From Ctenosaura bakeri (lineage: Eukaryota > Chordata > Lepidosauria > Squamata > Iguanidae): 64,000 nucleotides of DNA. Under the pieces are notes generated by a model, which saw only the letters and a list, made by a program, of their open reading frames with translations, made no database searches and was not told where the DNA came from. This document shows positions 32,585-43,534 of this stretch, in pieces (position 1 is the stretch's first letter; each line of letters begins with the position of its first letter). The position numbers and the translations under genes are program-made. The stretch lies in contig CAOLHI010000965.1 of NCBI GenBank assembly GCA_948474755.1, positions 186,001 to 250,000 on the forward strand. The letters are read 5' to 3'.

Positions 32585-33926
32585 GGAGGTTTCAGGGACC
32601 CAGGCTCACGCACCAGGTCAGAGACCCACAGGAGGTTGTTTCCAAACGCCTCCCAATTTGTGGTAGTGGGGTCCACTAGTCCTAGGGCCATCTTTGTCTC
32701 ATGATTCAGACCCCCGTAAAGCAGGGTCTTGAACTCCACATGATTGAAGTTGTACCTTCCGGAGCTAAGGGGATCTTTTCCGTTAAAATGGCCAGCAGCT
32801 GTTTGCGTGCTACGTAAGCCTCAGGGTTCTCTTGAGGACCCTGTTGCTCCATAATGTACAACACACTGGCACTCTGTCCTGGCCAAAGAATCCGGATCAC
32901 CTCCGTCATCCAGTTGTGGGCTTCGAGCCTTACCAAGCCTCAAGTGGCCATGGCTGATTTCAGGGTGGAGAGTTCTGCCGGTGACATGCAAAGTCGAGCC
33001 AGCTGGGTCAAGTCCTGGCCGTTGGCTGTCGGGTGAGAGTGGATCACCGCGTTTAGCCACATGATCCCAGTGGACTTGTTCAAGGGACCCAGCTGATCCG
33101 CAATGGCCTTGGCCTCAGTGGCCTTCCAGGGGACCCTAGTCTCAATTACTTGGGTCTCCTGAACCTCTGTGCTATCTGCACCTCCCTCTCCTGTGGGGGT
33201 TGTCCTCTTGGTCATCGACCTGGTTTCCACTGGTTGGACTGGGACCCTGTGGTCTCTCCAATCTGGGTTGTGAGGAAGGGTGGCAAAAGCATCCTCTGGC
33301 AGCGGCTCCTCATGTGCAAACGAAGGGAGAAGCTCAGGGCACACTGCAGAGATCAAAGCTCTCCGGGTGTGAAGTTGGCTCTCCAGCTCCTCAATCTGTT
33401 TATGGCAAGCCTCGTGACTGACAGCCTCATGCTGTTCTTTCACTTGGTTCACCATAAACTTTGCTGCAGACCTGGCATTAGTGAGCTCACCCTCTAAGGC
33501 ATGAGCCTTCTCCTTCCACATCTGAGCTTGCAAGGTGGCAGCACTCAATTTTTGGGAGGTAGCCTGCGTGACAGACGCGAACGTTACTTTGTCCGCGCAC
33601 AGGGCATCCATCTCGGCATGAAGCCGGGCATTCTCCTTCTCTAGCTTGCTAACCTTGTTTCTGGTCTCAACCAGGGCTTTTGAGGCATCTCTGGTACTCA
33701 GCCAAAGTTCCCAGGCAGCCAAAGCATCCTTTGATGGCCCAAACGGGTTCTTTGACTGGCACACCTGAGTGTACGCCTCCCTTAGAGTGGCAAAGGGATC
33801 TGTCGTCTGGAAGCTAGACTCCTTCCAGGGACATTTCCCCTTACTGAGGACCCACTTTTCTAACTTTCCTCGGACCTCCTTTTCTAGCATGAGGTCCTTA
33901 ACCGCGATCTTGCTCCTCTCTGCCAT

Positions 33927-34911
33927 TCTTAACACTGCAAACTACCAAACCAAAAAGGACCAGGACCTGGAGGGAAGGGTAGGATCACCAAAACCCCTGG
34001 GGGATTCTGGGGACACGAACTCAGTGGAACTTCGTGAGGTAAGAGGAACGGAACCTAACTCCAGCCTGCCTATTACAAGTCATATAAGCCCGGCCTTCCA
34101 CCTCAACAGCTTAGAAACAGAAGGACGAGGAAATGGTTCAGGGATGGGGAGAGTCACCTAGACTCCGGGGGAAACCTTCAGGAGTACTCTGTCTGCCACT
34201 GAAGGGGGAAACAAACCCAGTGGAACTTACAGTGCTGCCTGGCCAAGCAATGGGGGAGAAAGGGGCAAGGAACCAAGCCAAACCTTCCCTAACAGTTTTT
34301 CGGGTGAGGGGGCCCTTCCTCCAGCTCAGGTTAAACTTTCTAAACCCTGGACTAGGTCGGGACCACCTGCACCTAGTATGCTAACAATCAGGACGCACCC
34401 AAGAATTACACAGACAAGATGCACCCACGCTTTCACTACAACTGCAAAACTACAAAACCAGATGCACTTGCATTACTCTGGGGGGAAAAGGAAGGAGGAG
34501 GGACTCGTTTCCTAAGTGCTGTCGTCTGCCTTGTCTCTACGGTGTTGGATGAGTGTGGACTGTTCCTAACGTATCCACTAGCGCTAGGATCCCAGCCCAC
34601 GATAGATCCCAAGTTAGGAATGTGATTCCCAGGACAGCTCGTGCACGCTCCTTGCTATCGGCAGTGCCGGGGTAGCTGACATACACAAAGCAAGCGAGAA
34701 AAGGGGAGCAGATTTCCAACCCAGATAGAATAGCTCCTGGAGCTCAAGCATACAGATTTCACACACACACACACACACACACACACGTCTTCCTGCCTAA
34801 CAGAAGCTCTAGCGACCTGACTGGCCGTTGCCAGTTCAGTACCAGCCAGTTCAGTACCAGCCCGATTTGAGAAAGTTCGCAACTCCTACTCAAATTAGGG
34901 GTACAGGAGTT
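33927..34911 (-). other. ERV B leader
   Basis: Leader between primer-binding site and gag. It aligns in pieces with the E leader (43540-44216), for example the ATAGA(T/C)CC..A..AT.GGGA..TTCCCAGG block and AAAGGGGAGCAGAT. Contains an (AC)n run at 34760-34786. Confidence 0.65.
34760..34786. repeat. (AC)n microsatellite
   Basis: Thirteen perfect CA/AC dinucleotides inside the ERV B leader. Confidence 0.95.
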
Positions 34912-34929
34912 GCCCGCGTTGCTCCACCA
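34912..34929 (-). promoter_or_regulatory. Primer-binding site of ERV B
   Basis: TGGTGGAGCAACGCGGGC, three bases after the 5' LTR, same first eight bases as in A and D. Confidence 0.65.
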
Positions 34930-34932
34930 CTC

Positions 34933-36776
34933 TGTTACCCTGTTTATTGGGGGGTCCCGTGAGGGACACCAAAGTGCGCTCTCAAAATATCAAAAGGTGG
35001 GGAAAATAGCAAAAGCATAAGTTAGCACCGTGAGAGGCAGGGCAATGGAGCGGAATCTTTTACCAAATGTCTACGGGGTCAGGCCAAGTCAAGGAGCAAA
35101 CAGGATTGAAATAATAATGGTGATCTTTATTAAAATGCAATCAAACAGTGTATGCAGCACACTCACACAGATAACTATAGAAAATAAAGGTTGGAGTGAG
35201 ACAGAGGGATTTTTAAGAGAGATTGTTGATTTGGGTGATACTCCACCTGTCCTGGAGCCCGGATAGTATGCTGCGGAAGTTCGGAGGTGCGTAGTCTCAG
35301 TATGTGAGACTGAGGGGAAGGCTCACCAAGCACAGCAGCAGCAAGTCTGGATGGATATCGGGCATGATCCAAGCGATCAGAGGAAGGTCTCAAAATCGGG
35401 GGGGTTTATAGGGGAAAATGTGGCTACAGGCTATTCCGTACTTGGGGAAAACAATGAGTCTCGGGCTGGAGACAAAGCCTCCGAAAGGTCAGAATTGGAT
35501 GATTGAGTTAGTTGACAAAGAAATAGACAGTATGCAAATGCAGAGTGCTCAACAGATGAGGATTCTCATAATCAAGCTGTTACCCTGATCTCTGGGGGTC
35601 CTGAGAGGGGCACCTAAATAGCCAAACAACAACACAACTTTGGTGAAGATTCGCTGGAGCACTCACTAAAGCTAGTGAGAGGCAGGGTAACTTAGCAGGA
35701 TCTTGCAACCCAGCGTCTACGGGGTCAGGTCAGTCAAGCAGTCAGACAGGTTAAAATAATAACAATGATGTTTCATTGAATGCAGACAAATATTAAAGAC
35801 ACCAAAGGCACACAGATAACTAAGAAATCAGAGATTGACTTAGTGATTTTCAGAGGGAAATGGGTGATACAGCACCTGTCTTGTAGCCCTGGACCTTGAG
35901 AGCGAAGTTGGGGTGCCATGAAGAAATTCGGCGCAATAGAGCGATCCGAGCGATCCGGGGTTGAGCAGTCCCAGTTACTGGAACTGAGGGGAAGGCTCAC
36001 CAGGCAAAGCAGCAGCAAGGCAGTATGGAACTCAGGAGTGATCCAAGGAAGGTCTCGGAATCAGGGGTTATTATAAGGCAAATTGTGACTGCAGGCCATA
36101 CCTTACTTGGTGAGAACAATGCATTTTAGGAGCGGGACAAAGCTTTGGAAAGGTCAGAATTTAGCATGATTGAATCAGAGCCGAAATAACAATAGTGTAG
36201 CTCATATGCAAATGCGGAGCACTTAGTACAGCTCTGTCAGGTTGCCTGCTCGGGGCAGGGAGCCTTTGTTAGTACCACGCATATGCAATGAGGTGTTTGC
36301 CGGAGAGGTCCCTGAAGCAATGAACCGGCCGTATCTGGCCTGCCTGGGTGGAGAATGGTATGTCCAGCAATTATTGGCTGTGCCTGTTTACGTGCTTGTC
36401 CGGTGGCCTCACAAACATGTGGAGCGGGGTGGCAGAAGAAAGCTGAATTGTTTGATATCAAAGTGATATCGAGTGCTATCTCCGGGTAGGCCTGGACCAC
36501 AGTAGCAAAGCCTCCTGCTCAGGGCAGGGAGTTTTGTAAGTAGCATGCATACATAATAGCGTGCTTGCCGGGAGGTCTCCTAAAGCAGCGATCTGGCTAT
36601 TTCTGGCCTGCCTGGGTGGGAAATGGAAGGTCCAGCGATTAGTGGCCATGCCTAGTTTCGTGCTTGTCCAGGGGCCTCACAAACACACGGAGAGGGATGG
36701 TAAAAGAGAGCCAAATTATTGATATCAAAGTGATATCTAATGTTACCCCAAGTGCGGCTTAGGAACTGCAGTAACA
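34933..36776 (-). mobile_element. ERV B 5' LTR, split by a solo LTR
   Basis: The LTR is 34933-35577 plus 36512-36776 (about 910 bp without the insertion). On the - strand it begins TGTTACTGCAG and ends CAGGGTAACA. A TATA-like CTATAAACC box lies near 35404 and AATAAA near 35126. Same family as 38154-39056 and 3302-3679. It drives ERV B leftward. Confidence 0.9.
35578..36507 (-). mobile_element. Solo LTR (type C) inside the B LTR
   Basis: 930 bp, TGTTACCC at the left and CAGTAGCA at the right. The 4-bp duplication AAGC lies on both sides (35574-35577, 36508-36511), and the B LTR continues across. No internal retroviral sequence is associated, as expected after recombination between two LTRs. 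Confidence 0.9.
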
Positions 36777-37050
36777 AAGTACTTCCATGCTTCTCAATTT
36801 AAGGAATGGGAAGGCCCTACACCAACACAGACAGAGACACAAAATGGAGTTCCTGAGGAGGCTCCTGCTTTTGTCAGCAGGGTGGCAATAAGACAGATTT
36901 CCCTCAATTACAAAGAGCTGCTGCTGGTCGATCTGTCTGAGACCTTTGTGGGTTGGCAAAGAGACGTGCCTCTGTGCTCATCCCCTTTTGTACATAGTTT
37001 TATAGGTTTAGTAGTTGGGATTTGTAGATAGTAGAATTTAACCTTTCCCC
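36777..37050 (+). pseudogene. ERV A integrase, C-terminal end
   Basis: Continuation of the frame broken at 10393: YFHASQFKEWEGPT, then a linker, ISLNYKELLLVDLSETFVGW, matching the end of D pol (VSLNYWEVPAINLSETFVSI). The frame is open to about 37030. The shared AAGT duplication confirms the join. Confidence 0.85.
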
Positions 37051-37059
37051 TGTAATACA

Positions 37060-38153
37060 ATGATGGCGATTGTTGCTCCAAAAACTTTGGACACAGTAAG
37101 AACTGTTTTCCTTTGTTTCCCCCTGTTAGTCTTCCTTTGGCCCCTTCAAGCAGGAATCCCCAGCAAGGACTTCCCCAGGAATTGTACAATTGTTGAACCA
37201 CAGCACCTCCCAGGTGAGGGGTTGCTTTGCAAAAATCTTCCCTGAAGTTGATGGTAGCAACCCCAAACATGCTTATTCGTTCATGGAAATTCAACCATGG
37301 TTTGCAGAATACAAATTGACTACAATGAGCAAAATTGCCAAATGTTTTGACCCTGAAAATAGGAATGAGGAGGTCTTTTGTCAGAAAGGCCCAAAAGCAA
37401 AATCAATAACTTTGTCATTCAGTGCAAGCCCAACACAGCTGCCTTGGCATTCTATAGTCTATATTTGGCAACCCTCACTCCAGCCTGTGACTTGATGATT
37501 GTTACGGCTGTGGCTTTGAACGTTAGAGACCCCTTTGTGCTTTCCATCCTCTTTGGAAATGAAGTGCACACAACTCCCATTGAAGCCAATTTGGTCTCAC
37601 CATTGGAGAAACACAAAATTGTCCAGGTTGCAGATTGGCAGAAGCAATATCAGAGCATGTTGTGAACCAATTTAGCTAAACACAGTTGACTGAGCTGGTC
37701 TATCCCTCTGAATCAAACTGCATGTAATTCAAGTTACAAGTCAATTTGGTTTCAATCAAGGGGAATATTTGTCCTGAACCTCACTCACAAAGAAGGCAGG
37801 TACACCCTCCAATTCGGCCATTGGAATTTGATCACTATTGCATTCAATCCATTAATTAAGGATGCTGCAACATTGATGCAGGCAGAATCTCCCATTGTGG
37901 GTGCTCATGTATTAAAATCAGATGTTTGGGAGTCAATGCTATTATATCTGATGATCTCCTTGAAGGATATCCAAGTAGGACTTCATAAGCTGAATACCTC
38001 TGCACTATGGCCTGAATGCGCACTCTATTTACAAAGCCGGATGGGCAGATTGGCTATAAATTGTGTTGTGGACCTTAGTTCCACTAGAGTGAAATGGGCA
38101 TGCACAGACTGGATTGTGTCTATAGGAGCAGGCATGTCTTTGCTAGATGCAAC
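37060..38153 (+). pseudogene. ERV A env-like remnant
   Basis: Directly after pol, the frame from 37060 starts with Met residues and a hydrophobic signal-like segment (VFLCFPLLVFLWPL) followed by NCT, a glycosylation sequon, and cysteines. Frames 37190-37495, 37378-37665 and 37828-38153 continue with scattered Cys residues and LNTSALW, LQSRMGRLAINC. Position and signal peptide suggest an envelope glycoprotein for cell entry. No cleavage site or transmembrane anchor is visible, and the end is removed at 38153. Sequence family not identified. Confidence 0.45.
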
Positions 38154-39056
38154 TGTTACCCTGATTCTTGGGAGTCCTGTAAGGGGCACTTAAGTACGCT
38201 TCAAATTACAAAGTGGGAATTAGTCAAAAGAGCACAAGCTACCAATACGAGAGGCAGGGCAACGGAGTGAGATCTTTTACCCAATGTCTACGGGGTCAGG
38301 CCAAGTCAAGGAGCAAACAGACGTAAAAAAATAATTGTTGTTTTTATTAAAATACAGCCAAACAAGTGTATGCAACACACTCACACAGAGAACTATAGAA
38401 GTAAAGTTTAGAGTTGGATAGAGGGATTTTGAGAGGGGGTTTTGGTATGGGAAATACTACACTTGTCCTGAAGCCCGGGTAGTCAGAAGAAGAAGTTTGT
38501 GGAGATGGAATTTCTCAACACGTGGAGCTGAGGGGAAGGCACGCCGAACAAAGCAACAGCAAGGCGGGATGGAAGCCAGGAACGATCCGAGGAAGTGCTC
38601 AAAGTCAGGGGTTCTGACAGGAGAAAACGTGGCCATAGGCCGTACTTGGGGACAACAATAAGTTTCGGGCTGGAGACAAAGCCTCTGAAAGGTCAGTATT
38701 TTACATGATTGAGTTAAGACCGAATTGTCAATACAGTAGCCAGTATGCAAACGCGGAGTGCTTGACAGATGAATATTCGGCTAGTCAAGCTGCCTTCTCG
38801 GGGCAGGGAGTTCTTTGTAAGTGGCGTGCATACATAATGTGGTACTTGACTTGAGGTCTCCTGAAGTGGGGAGTTGGCTATTTCTGGCCTGCCTGTATTT
38901 GTTTGGAATATTACAGCGATTAGCGGCCGTGCCTGTATGTGTGCTTCTCCGGGGGCCTTGCAAGCACGTGGAGGAAAAGGGGTATAGTAGGCCAAATTAT
39001 TGATATCAAAATGATATCTAAAATCCCACAAGTCCGGGCTAGAAACTACAGTAACA
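38154..39056 (-). mobile_element. LTR (B family) joining ERV A and ERV E
   Basis: 903 bp from TGTTACCC to GTAACA, same family as the B LTRs (shared GTCTACGGGGTCAGGCCAAGTCAAGGAGCAAACAG, in two halves). Flanks are env-like sequence of A on the left (CAAC) and gag of E on the right (CCTC), with no target duplication. It is therefore not a simple solo insertion in either element. Confidence 0.85.
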
Positions 39057-39368
39057 CCTCTGGATTCTCTTCTGGAGCCTGGAACTCCATAACATAAAGA
39101 GCATTAGCCATCTGCCATGGCCACTAAAGCTGGATGACTTCCCTCATCCAAGGGTATATATCTAATGTGGTCAAATTATCCGCAGCTACCACTGACTCAA
39201 GGGCTGGCAGACCCACTAGAGAAATGCAAAGATGGGCTAATTGTGTGAGATCTTGTCCGTTAGTGGTGGAGTGTATGTGCGCCACGGCATTAAGCCACAT
39301 GATCCCCATGTCCTTGTTCAGGGGGTCAAACTGCTCTGAGATGGCCTTGACCTCCATTGCAGCCTTTC
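39057..39368 (-). pseudogene. ERV E gag, capsid part
   Basis: Frame 39357-39124 has AISEQFDPLNKDMGIMWLNAVAH and NGQDLTQLAHLC, matching B and D gag. After a frame change near 39110, MANALYVMEFQAPEENPE corresponds to the major-homology-like region, then the LTR cuts the gene at 39056. The N-terminal part continues beyond the inserted L1 at 41977. Confidence 0.75.
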
Positions 39369-39386
39369 CTCCATGACCTGGTTCTT

Positions 39387-41958
39387 TTTTTTTTTTTTAA
39401 TCATTTTATTAAAGTTTCAAAACTAAAACAAACATTTGTTGCTGTTTCACTTGAATTATTTCTTGATTCTTCCAAACTGATCTAGATTTCATTTCAAATA
39501 TCTCTTAACATAGTTATATCATTGTACTGCATTTTTCAAATTTTTTACATGTTGGTACTTTGCATTTCATTTCCATATTCCTGCTTCATGATATTTACCA
39601 TGATCATCTCAATGAATTTTTCCACATATTACCATGAATTATAGACTTCTATCAGGCATCACCCAGCAATCACCTACAATTTGCCATTCTTTCTGAATTT
39701 CATTGTCTGATTTCCCATTCAATCTTTGAGAGACTATGTCAGTGTTTTTATTTTCAATAAAGGTCCCCCACCATTGTTCTATTGTAGGTATTTGCTGTAT
39801 TTTCCATACTTTAGCATATTCAATACATGCTGTTGTTATCATATACAGTAGTAATCTCCAGTGTTTCTTTGTATTCATACCATCCACTAAATCTATCATA
39901 TTTAACAAATACAATTCAGGTATCATAGGGAATTGCACTTCAATATTTCACAAATCCTGTTATGTATCTCAGTCCAATATTTCTTAACCTTTGGACATGT
40001 CCACCACATGTGATATATCGTGCCCACCTCTTTTAAACATTTCCAACAAAGCCCAGTACCTGTATTGTAAAACTTTTGTACTTTATCTGGTGTCAAATAT
40101 TATCTATAAAACATCTTATAATAATTCTCTTTTAAGTTCTGGGCAACCGTAAATTTATTTGTCTTTTTCCCACTCTGTTCCCAAGAGTCCAGTTGAATTG
40201 TATGACCAATATTCTGTGCCCAAGAAATCATTACTGCTTTAACTGTTTCTTCATACTTCTCCTGGTGCAGTATTTCCTGGGTAATTTGAGCTAGTAAATG
40301 AGGAGGATTTTCAAATAGTCTTTTAATCACTCCATCCTTTTCCTTTATTTCAATTCCATATGTCTTTAAGTCCATCTGAAACCTTTCAGTTAACTGCCTG
40401 TAAGGAAACCAATTTAGAACTGTTCCTTCTTGCTCCAACTTATCTCTTGATTTAACTGAAGGCTGTTCGATTCCGTCCTTTCTATTATGTCATCATATCG
40501 AAGCCATTTATCAGATTCAGTCCATCTACCAAAAAAAGCTTCTTGAGGGGAGACCCAGGTGGGCAGCTGCCTAATGTTTCTAGACTTGTAATCCTCCCAA
40601 ACTTTCAAAAGCGATCTCCTAATGTAATGATTTTTGAAATCTTTATCTGTTTTTACTTTATCATAAAACATATAGGCATGCCAGCCCATCCTCAGATCTG
40701 CTCCCTTCAATGTCAACATTCTGACATCTTGTAGATCTATCCAATCTTTTAACCATATAAAGGCCGCAGCCTTGTAATATAGCTGAAAATCGGGTAAACC
40801 CATACCGCCTCGATTTTTCTGATCTGTCAAAATATTCCATTTGATCCTGGGTTTTTTCCCTTGCCATATAAACTTGGATATTTCTCTCTTCCATTGTACA
40901 AAAGTTTTCTTGTTCAATATTACAGGAAGATTTTGGAACAAAAAGTTCATCTTTGGCAAAACGTTCATCTTTATTACCGCAATTCTCCCCAACATTGACA
41001 ATTGTAGCTTAGACCAGTTTTCCAAATCTTTAATTATCTCTTTCCATTTTTTTTCATAATTGTTTGCATATAACTCATTATTTCTTCTGGCTATCCAAAT
41101 GCCCAAATATTTAACTTTTTGTCCTCTCTTAGATCTTGTTTTTTGTATTATTTCCGTCTCTTCTCTCTCTCTCAAATTTTTGGTTAAGAAATTTGTTTTT
41201 TCCACATTTACCTTAAATCCAGAGAACTCTCCATAATCTTGAATAATTTTAACCAATTTCCCAATGCTTCTACACGGATCTTCCAGAAAAACTACCAGAT
41301 CGTCTGCGAAAGCTTTTAACTTATATTGCTGTTTCTTAATTTGAACTCCTTTGATGTCATTATCTTCTCTAATAGCATTATTTAGTATTTCCATTGTCAT
41401 AATAAACAGCAGGGGAGACAATGGACATCCTTGTCTAGTCCCTCTCTTCAGTTCTATCAATTGTGTTCTTTCACCATTTACCACCAGTCTTGCTTGTTGT
41501 TGTTTATAGATTGCTTCAATCCATGAGACAAATTTCTCTCCGGCCAACATCTGTTTACAAGTCAATATCATAAATGGCCAGTTAATCATATCGAACGCTT
41601 TCTCTGCATCAAGAAATATCATAGCCATTTTTCGTTCATCACACCTTTCATAATACTTAATTATGTTTAGCACCGTTCGGATGTTATTTCTCAGCAATCT
41701 TTTTGGCAAGAAACCATTCTGATCTTCATTGATAACATCAGACAACACTTTTTTTAGTCTAGCAGCGAGAATTGAAGCAAAAATCTTGTAATCTACATTC
41801 AAGAGTGAGATTGGCCTATAATTTCTCACGTCAGTCAAATCTCTGCCTTCTTTTGGGATCAATACTACATTTGTTTCTTTCCAAGTATCTGGTATTCCTT
41901 CCTTTACTATTTCATTTATTGTACTCTGTAGAGGTATTGAAATCTCATGTTCCAAAGT
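39387..41958 (-). mobile_element. 5'-truncated L1 inserted in ERV E gag
   Basis: A 2.57-kb L1 3' portion. Its poly-A is the T-run at 39385-39398. It is flanked by an 18-bp duplication CTCCATG(A/T)CCTGGTTCTT at 39369-39386 and 41959-41976 with one mismatch. Encoded on the - strand: RT with FADD, thumb, and the C-terminal Cys cluster near 39960-40060. The 5' truncation lies inside ORF2 before the RT. Confidence 0.95.
39639..41958 (-). pseudogene. L1 ORF2 (RT to C-terminus)
   Basis: The long frame down to 40414 has VVLIPKEGRDLTDVRNYRPI, FLPKRLLRNNIRTVLNII, MIFLDAEKAFDMINW, GTRQGCPLSPLLFIMT, LKAFADDLVVFLEDP, and VSPQEAFFGRW. Frame 40438-40100 and, after the Cys cluster, 39938-39639 complete the C-terminus. 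The RT is uninterrupted with intact FADD. The first ~70 residues of the 42171-40414 frame are ERV E gag, not L1, so that frame is a chance fusion. Confidence 0.92.
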
Positions 41959-41976
41959 CTCCATGTCCTGGTTCTT

Positions 41977-42442
41977 GGGCATGTCACCACCTCTACAGGT
42001 GGTGATGGCCTTGATCTTGATTGGGTGGACTAGGGCCAGCTCCTCCCAATCAGGGTTGTAGGAAGTGTGGGGGGATGCTTCCCCTGGCAGAGACTCATAT
42101 GGAGCATATGCAGGGAGTGGAGGAAGTGTCTCAGGACAGACAGTGGCCATGATCACCTCCTTGGTGGTCATTCTCCCTTAGTGCATTCAGGTCTTTGGCC
42201 TGCCTCTCAGCCGTTTGAGTGAGCTCTTGGATGGCTCTCATGGCTTAGCTTAGGGCCATCCAGAACCGCCAAGCCACCATAGTTTCTTTGGAGGGGCTGA
42301 AAAACACCTTCTCCCTGTACTGTGTGCAGAATGTGTCACAGAGGGTGCTGAATGGATCTGTGGTTTAAAAAGACCCTTTCTTCCAAGGGTTGTTTCCTTT
42401 GCTCACAACCTATTTTTCCAACTTGTTTTGCTCCTTGAACAT
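41977..42442 (-). pseudogene. ERV E gag, N-terminal part
   Basis: Start at Met 42442 (matrix-like start: MFKEQNKLEK). The KLEK...NNPWKKGSF..TTDPFSTL stretch matches KLEKWVLSKGKCPWK..DPFATL of B with stops. The coiled coil is short (AIQELTQTAERQAKDLNAL). Then ATVCPETLPPLPAY, the YNPDWEE linker and HPIK match the B/D linker. The coil is about 30 residues against about 130 in B and D. Confidence 0.7.
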
Positions 42443-42627
42443 TTTGGCTGAATTTAGGTTTTAACCTTTCCAATCAAACACACATGAGGGTGTGCAATAC
42501 AATGCCTCTGTGGCTTTCAAAATGTGATGATGTTTCTCTAAAACGTCCCTGCGATCAGCAGTCTCCACTGGCCAGAACAAGGTCTCAAAACTGAGGAAAA
42601 GTGGGCCAGCACTCAATGGTGGAGAGA
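42443..42627 (-). other. ERV E leader, gag-proximal part
   Basis: Untranslated leader between gag and the solo LTR; continues at 43535. Confidence 0.5.
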
Positions 42628-42631
42628 CCAC

Positions 42632-43530
42632 TGTTCTTCTGATTTCTGGGGGTCCCGGGAGGGACACCTAAGTGCGCTCCAAATATTAATAAGTTGGGGG
42701 AATTAGCAAGGAGCACAAGCTAGCAATACAAGAGGCAGGGTAACATAGCGAGATCTTTGACCCTATGTTTATGGGGTTGGGCCATGTCAAGAACTAGGCA
42801 AATTGTTCAATTAAACGATTTTATTAAACTTTCCTTAATTAAGCAAACAACGACACACACACTCATGTACTCATCTAAGAACTATAGAAGCAGAAAGTGA
42901 GAAAAAATTGATAGGGGTTTTCAGAGGGTTTCTGGGGTGATACTCCACCTGATCCTGCAGGAGAAATAGAGTTCGATGCTGGGGATTGTAGTAGCTCAGC
43001 GCGTGGAGGCTGAGGGAAAGTTCGCCAAACAGAGCGGCAGCAGTTCAGGATGCAAGGCAAGAGCGTTCCGACAAGGAGCTCAAACTTGGGGTTTTTATAG
43101 GGAAGATTGTACCTGGACACTAGCCCCCTCTCCCAAGGAGAACAATAGGGATTTTAGTGGAGACAAAGCCTCTGAAAGGTCAAAATCAGAATTGATGAGA
43201 TTTGGCCAGCACTGCCAATTGTTAGAACAGTATGCAGATGAGGAGCGCTTAGCGTTTGTATAGAGCAAGCAGTTCGAGGCTGACAGCCCTTGCATTAGCT
43301 TAATGGTCGGCTGTGTCTGGAGAGTACTACTGGCTGTGTGGCAAATGGTTGTTTATTGGCCTAGACCTAGCGTGCATAATTAAGGCCATGCGGCTGTGCC
43401 TGTTTACACAGGCTTTTTGTGACCCTTTCAGACATGTGGAGTTCATCTTATGGAGTGCCACATGGAAATATTAAACATAAATTATATGAAATTGTAGGCC
43501 TCGGGCTTGGGCCAGATAACCACGGTAACA
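42632..43530 (-). mobile_element. Solo LTR (type G) in ERV E leader
   Basis: 899 bp, left end TGTTCTTCTGATTTCTGGGGG (a mutated TGTTACCCTGA...), right end CGGTAACA. Flanks CCAC (42628-42631) and CTAC (43531-43534) would be a 4-bp duplication with one change. E leader sequence lies on both sides. Related to types B and C. Confidence 0.8.
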
Positions 43531-43534
43531 CTAC

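Larger units (their letters stand above)
31889..33926 (-). pseudogene. ERV B gag and start of protease
   Basis: Start at the Met of MAERSKIA (33926). KLEKWVLSKGKCPWK, then a ~130-residue coiled coil with LEKENARLHAEMDALCADK, the PNPDW/VQPVETR linker, LNAVIHSHPTANGQDLTQL, and the major-homology-like QQGPQENPEAYVARKQL. An indel near 32740 changes frame. After KPPPNS the C-terminal domain (TYSNYGPHSQHRK, GLDMSQFNKRP) is in the -1 frame and ends at UAG (32105-32107). In frame after it, GCPQSRKLPCN leads to protease LLVDSDAALNVLHP, then the L1 begins. There is no CCHC knuckle. Confidence 0.85.
10394..36776 (-). mobile_element. ERV B provirus (interrupted, defective)
   Basis: A - strand provirus inserted in pol of ERV A. 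Its outer LTR edges are TGTTACCC at 10394 and GTAACA at 36776. They are flanked by the same 4 bases, AAGT (10390-10393 and 36777-36780), and the pol frame of A reads across. B itself is interrupted by an L1 (which contains ERV D) between its gag and pol, and by a solo LTR in its 5' LTR. Order on the - strand: 5' LTR, primer-binding site, leader, gag, [L1 with D], pro-pol, partial 3' LTR. Env and the U3 half of the 3' LTR are deleted. Confidence 0.85.

Noticed and set aside
38154..39056. 3' LTR of ERV E
   Set aside because: It is a different LTR family from the E 5' LTR at 44273-44950, so the two cannot be a pair.
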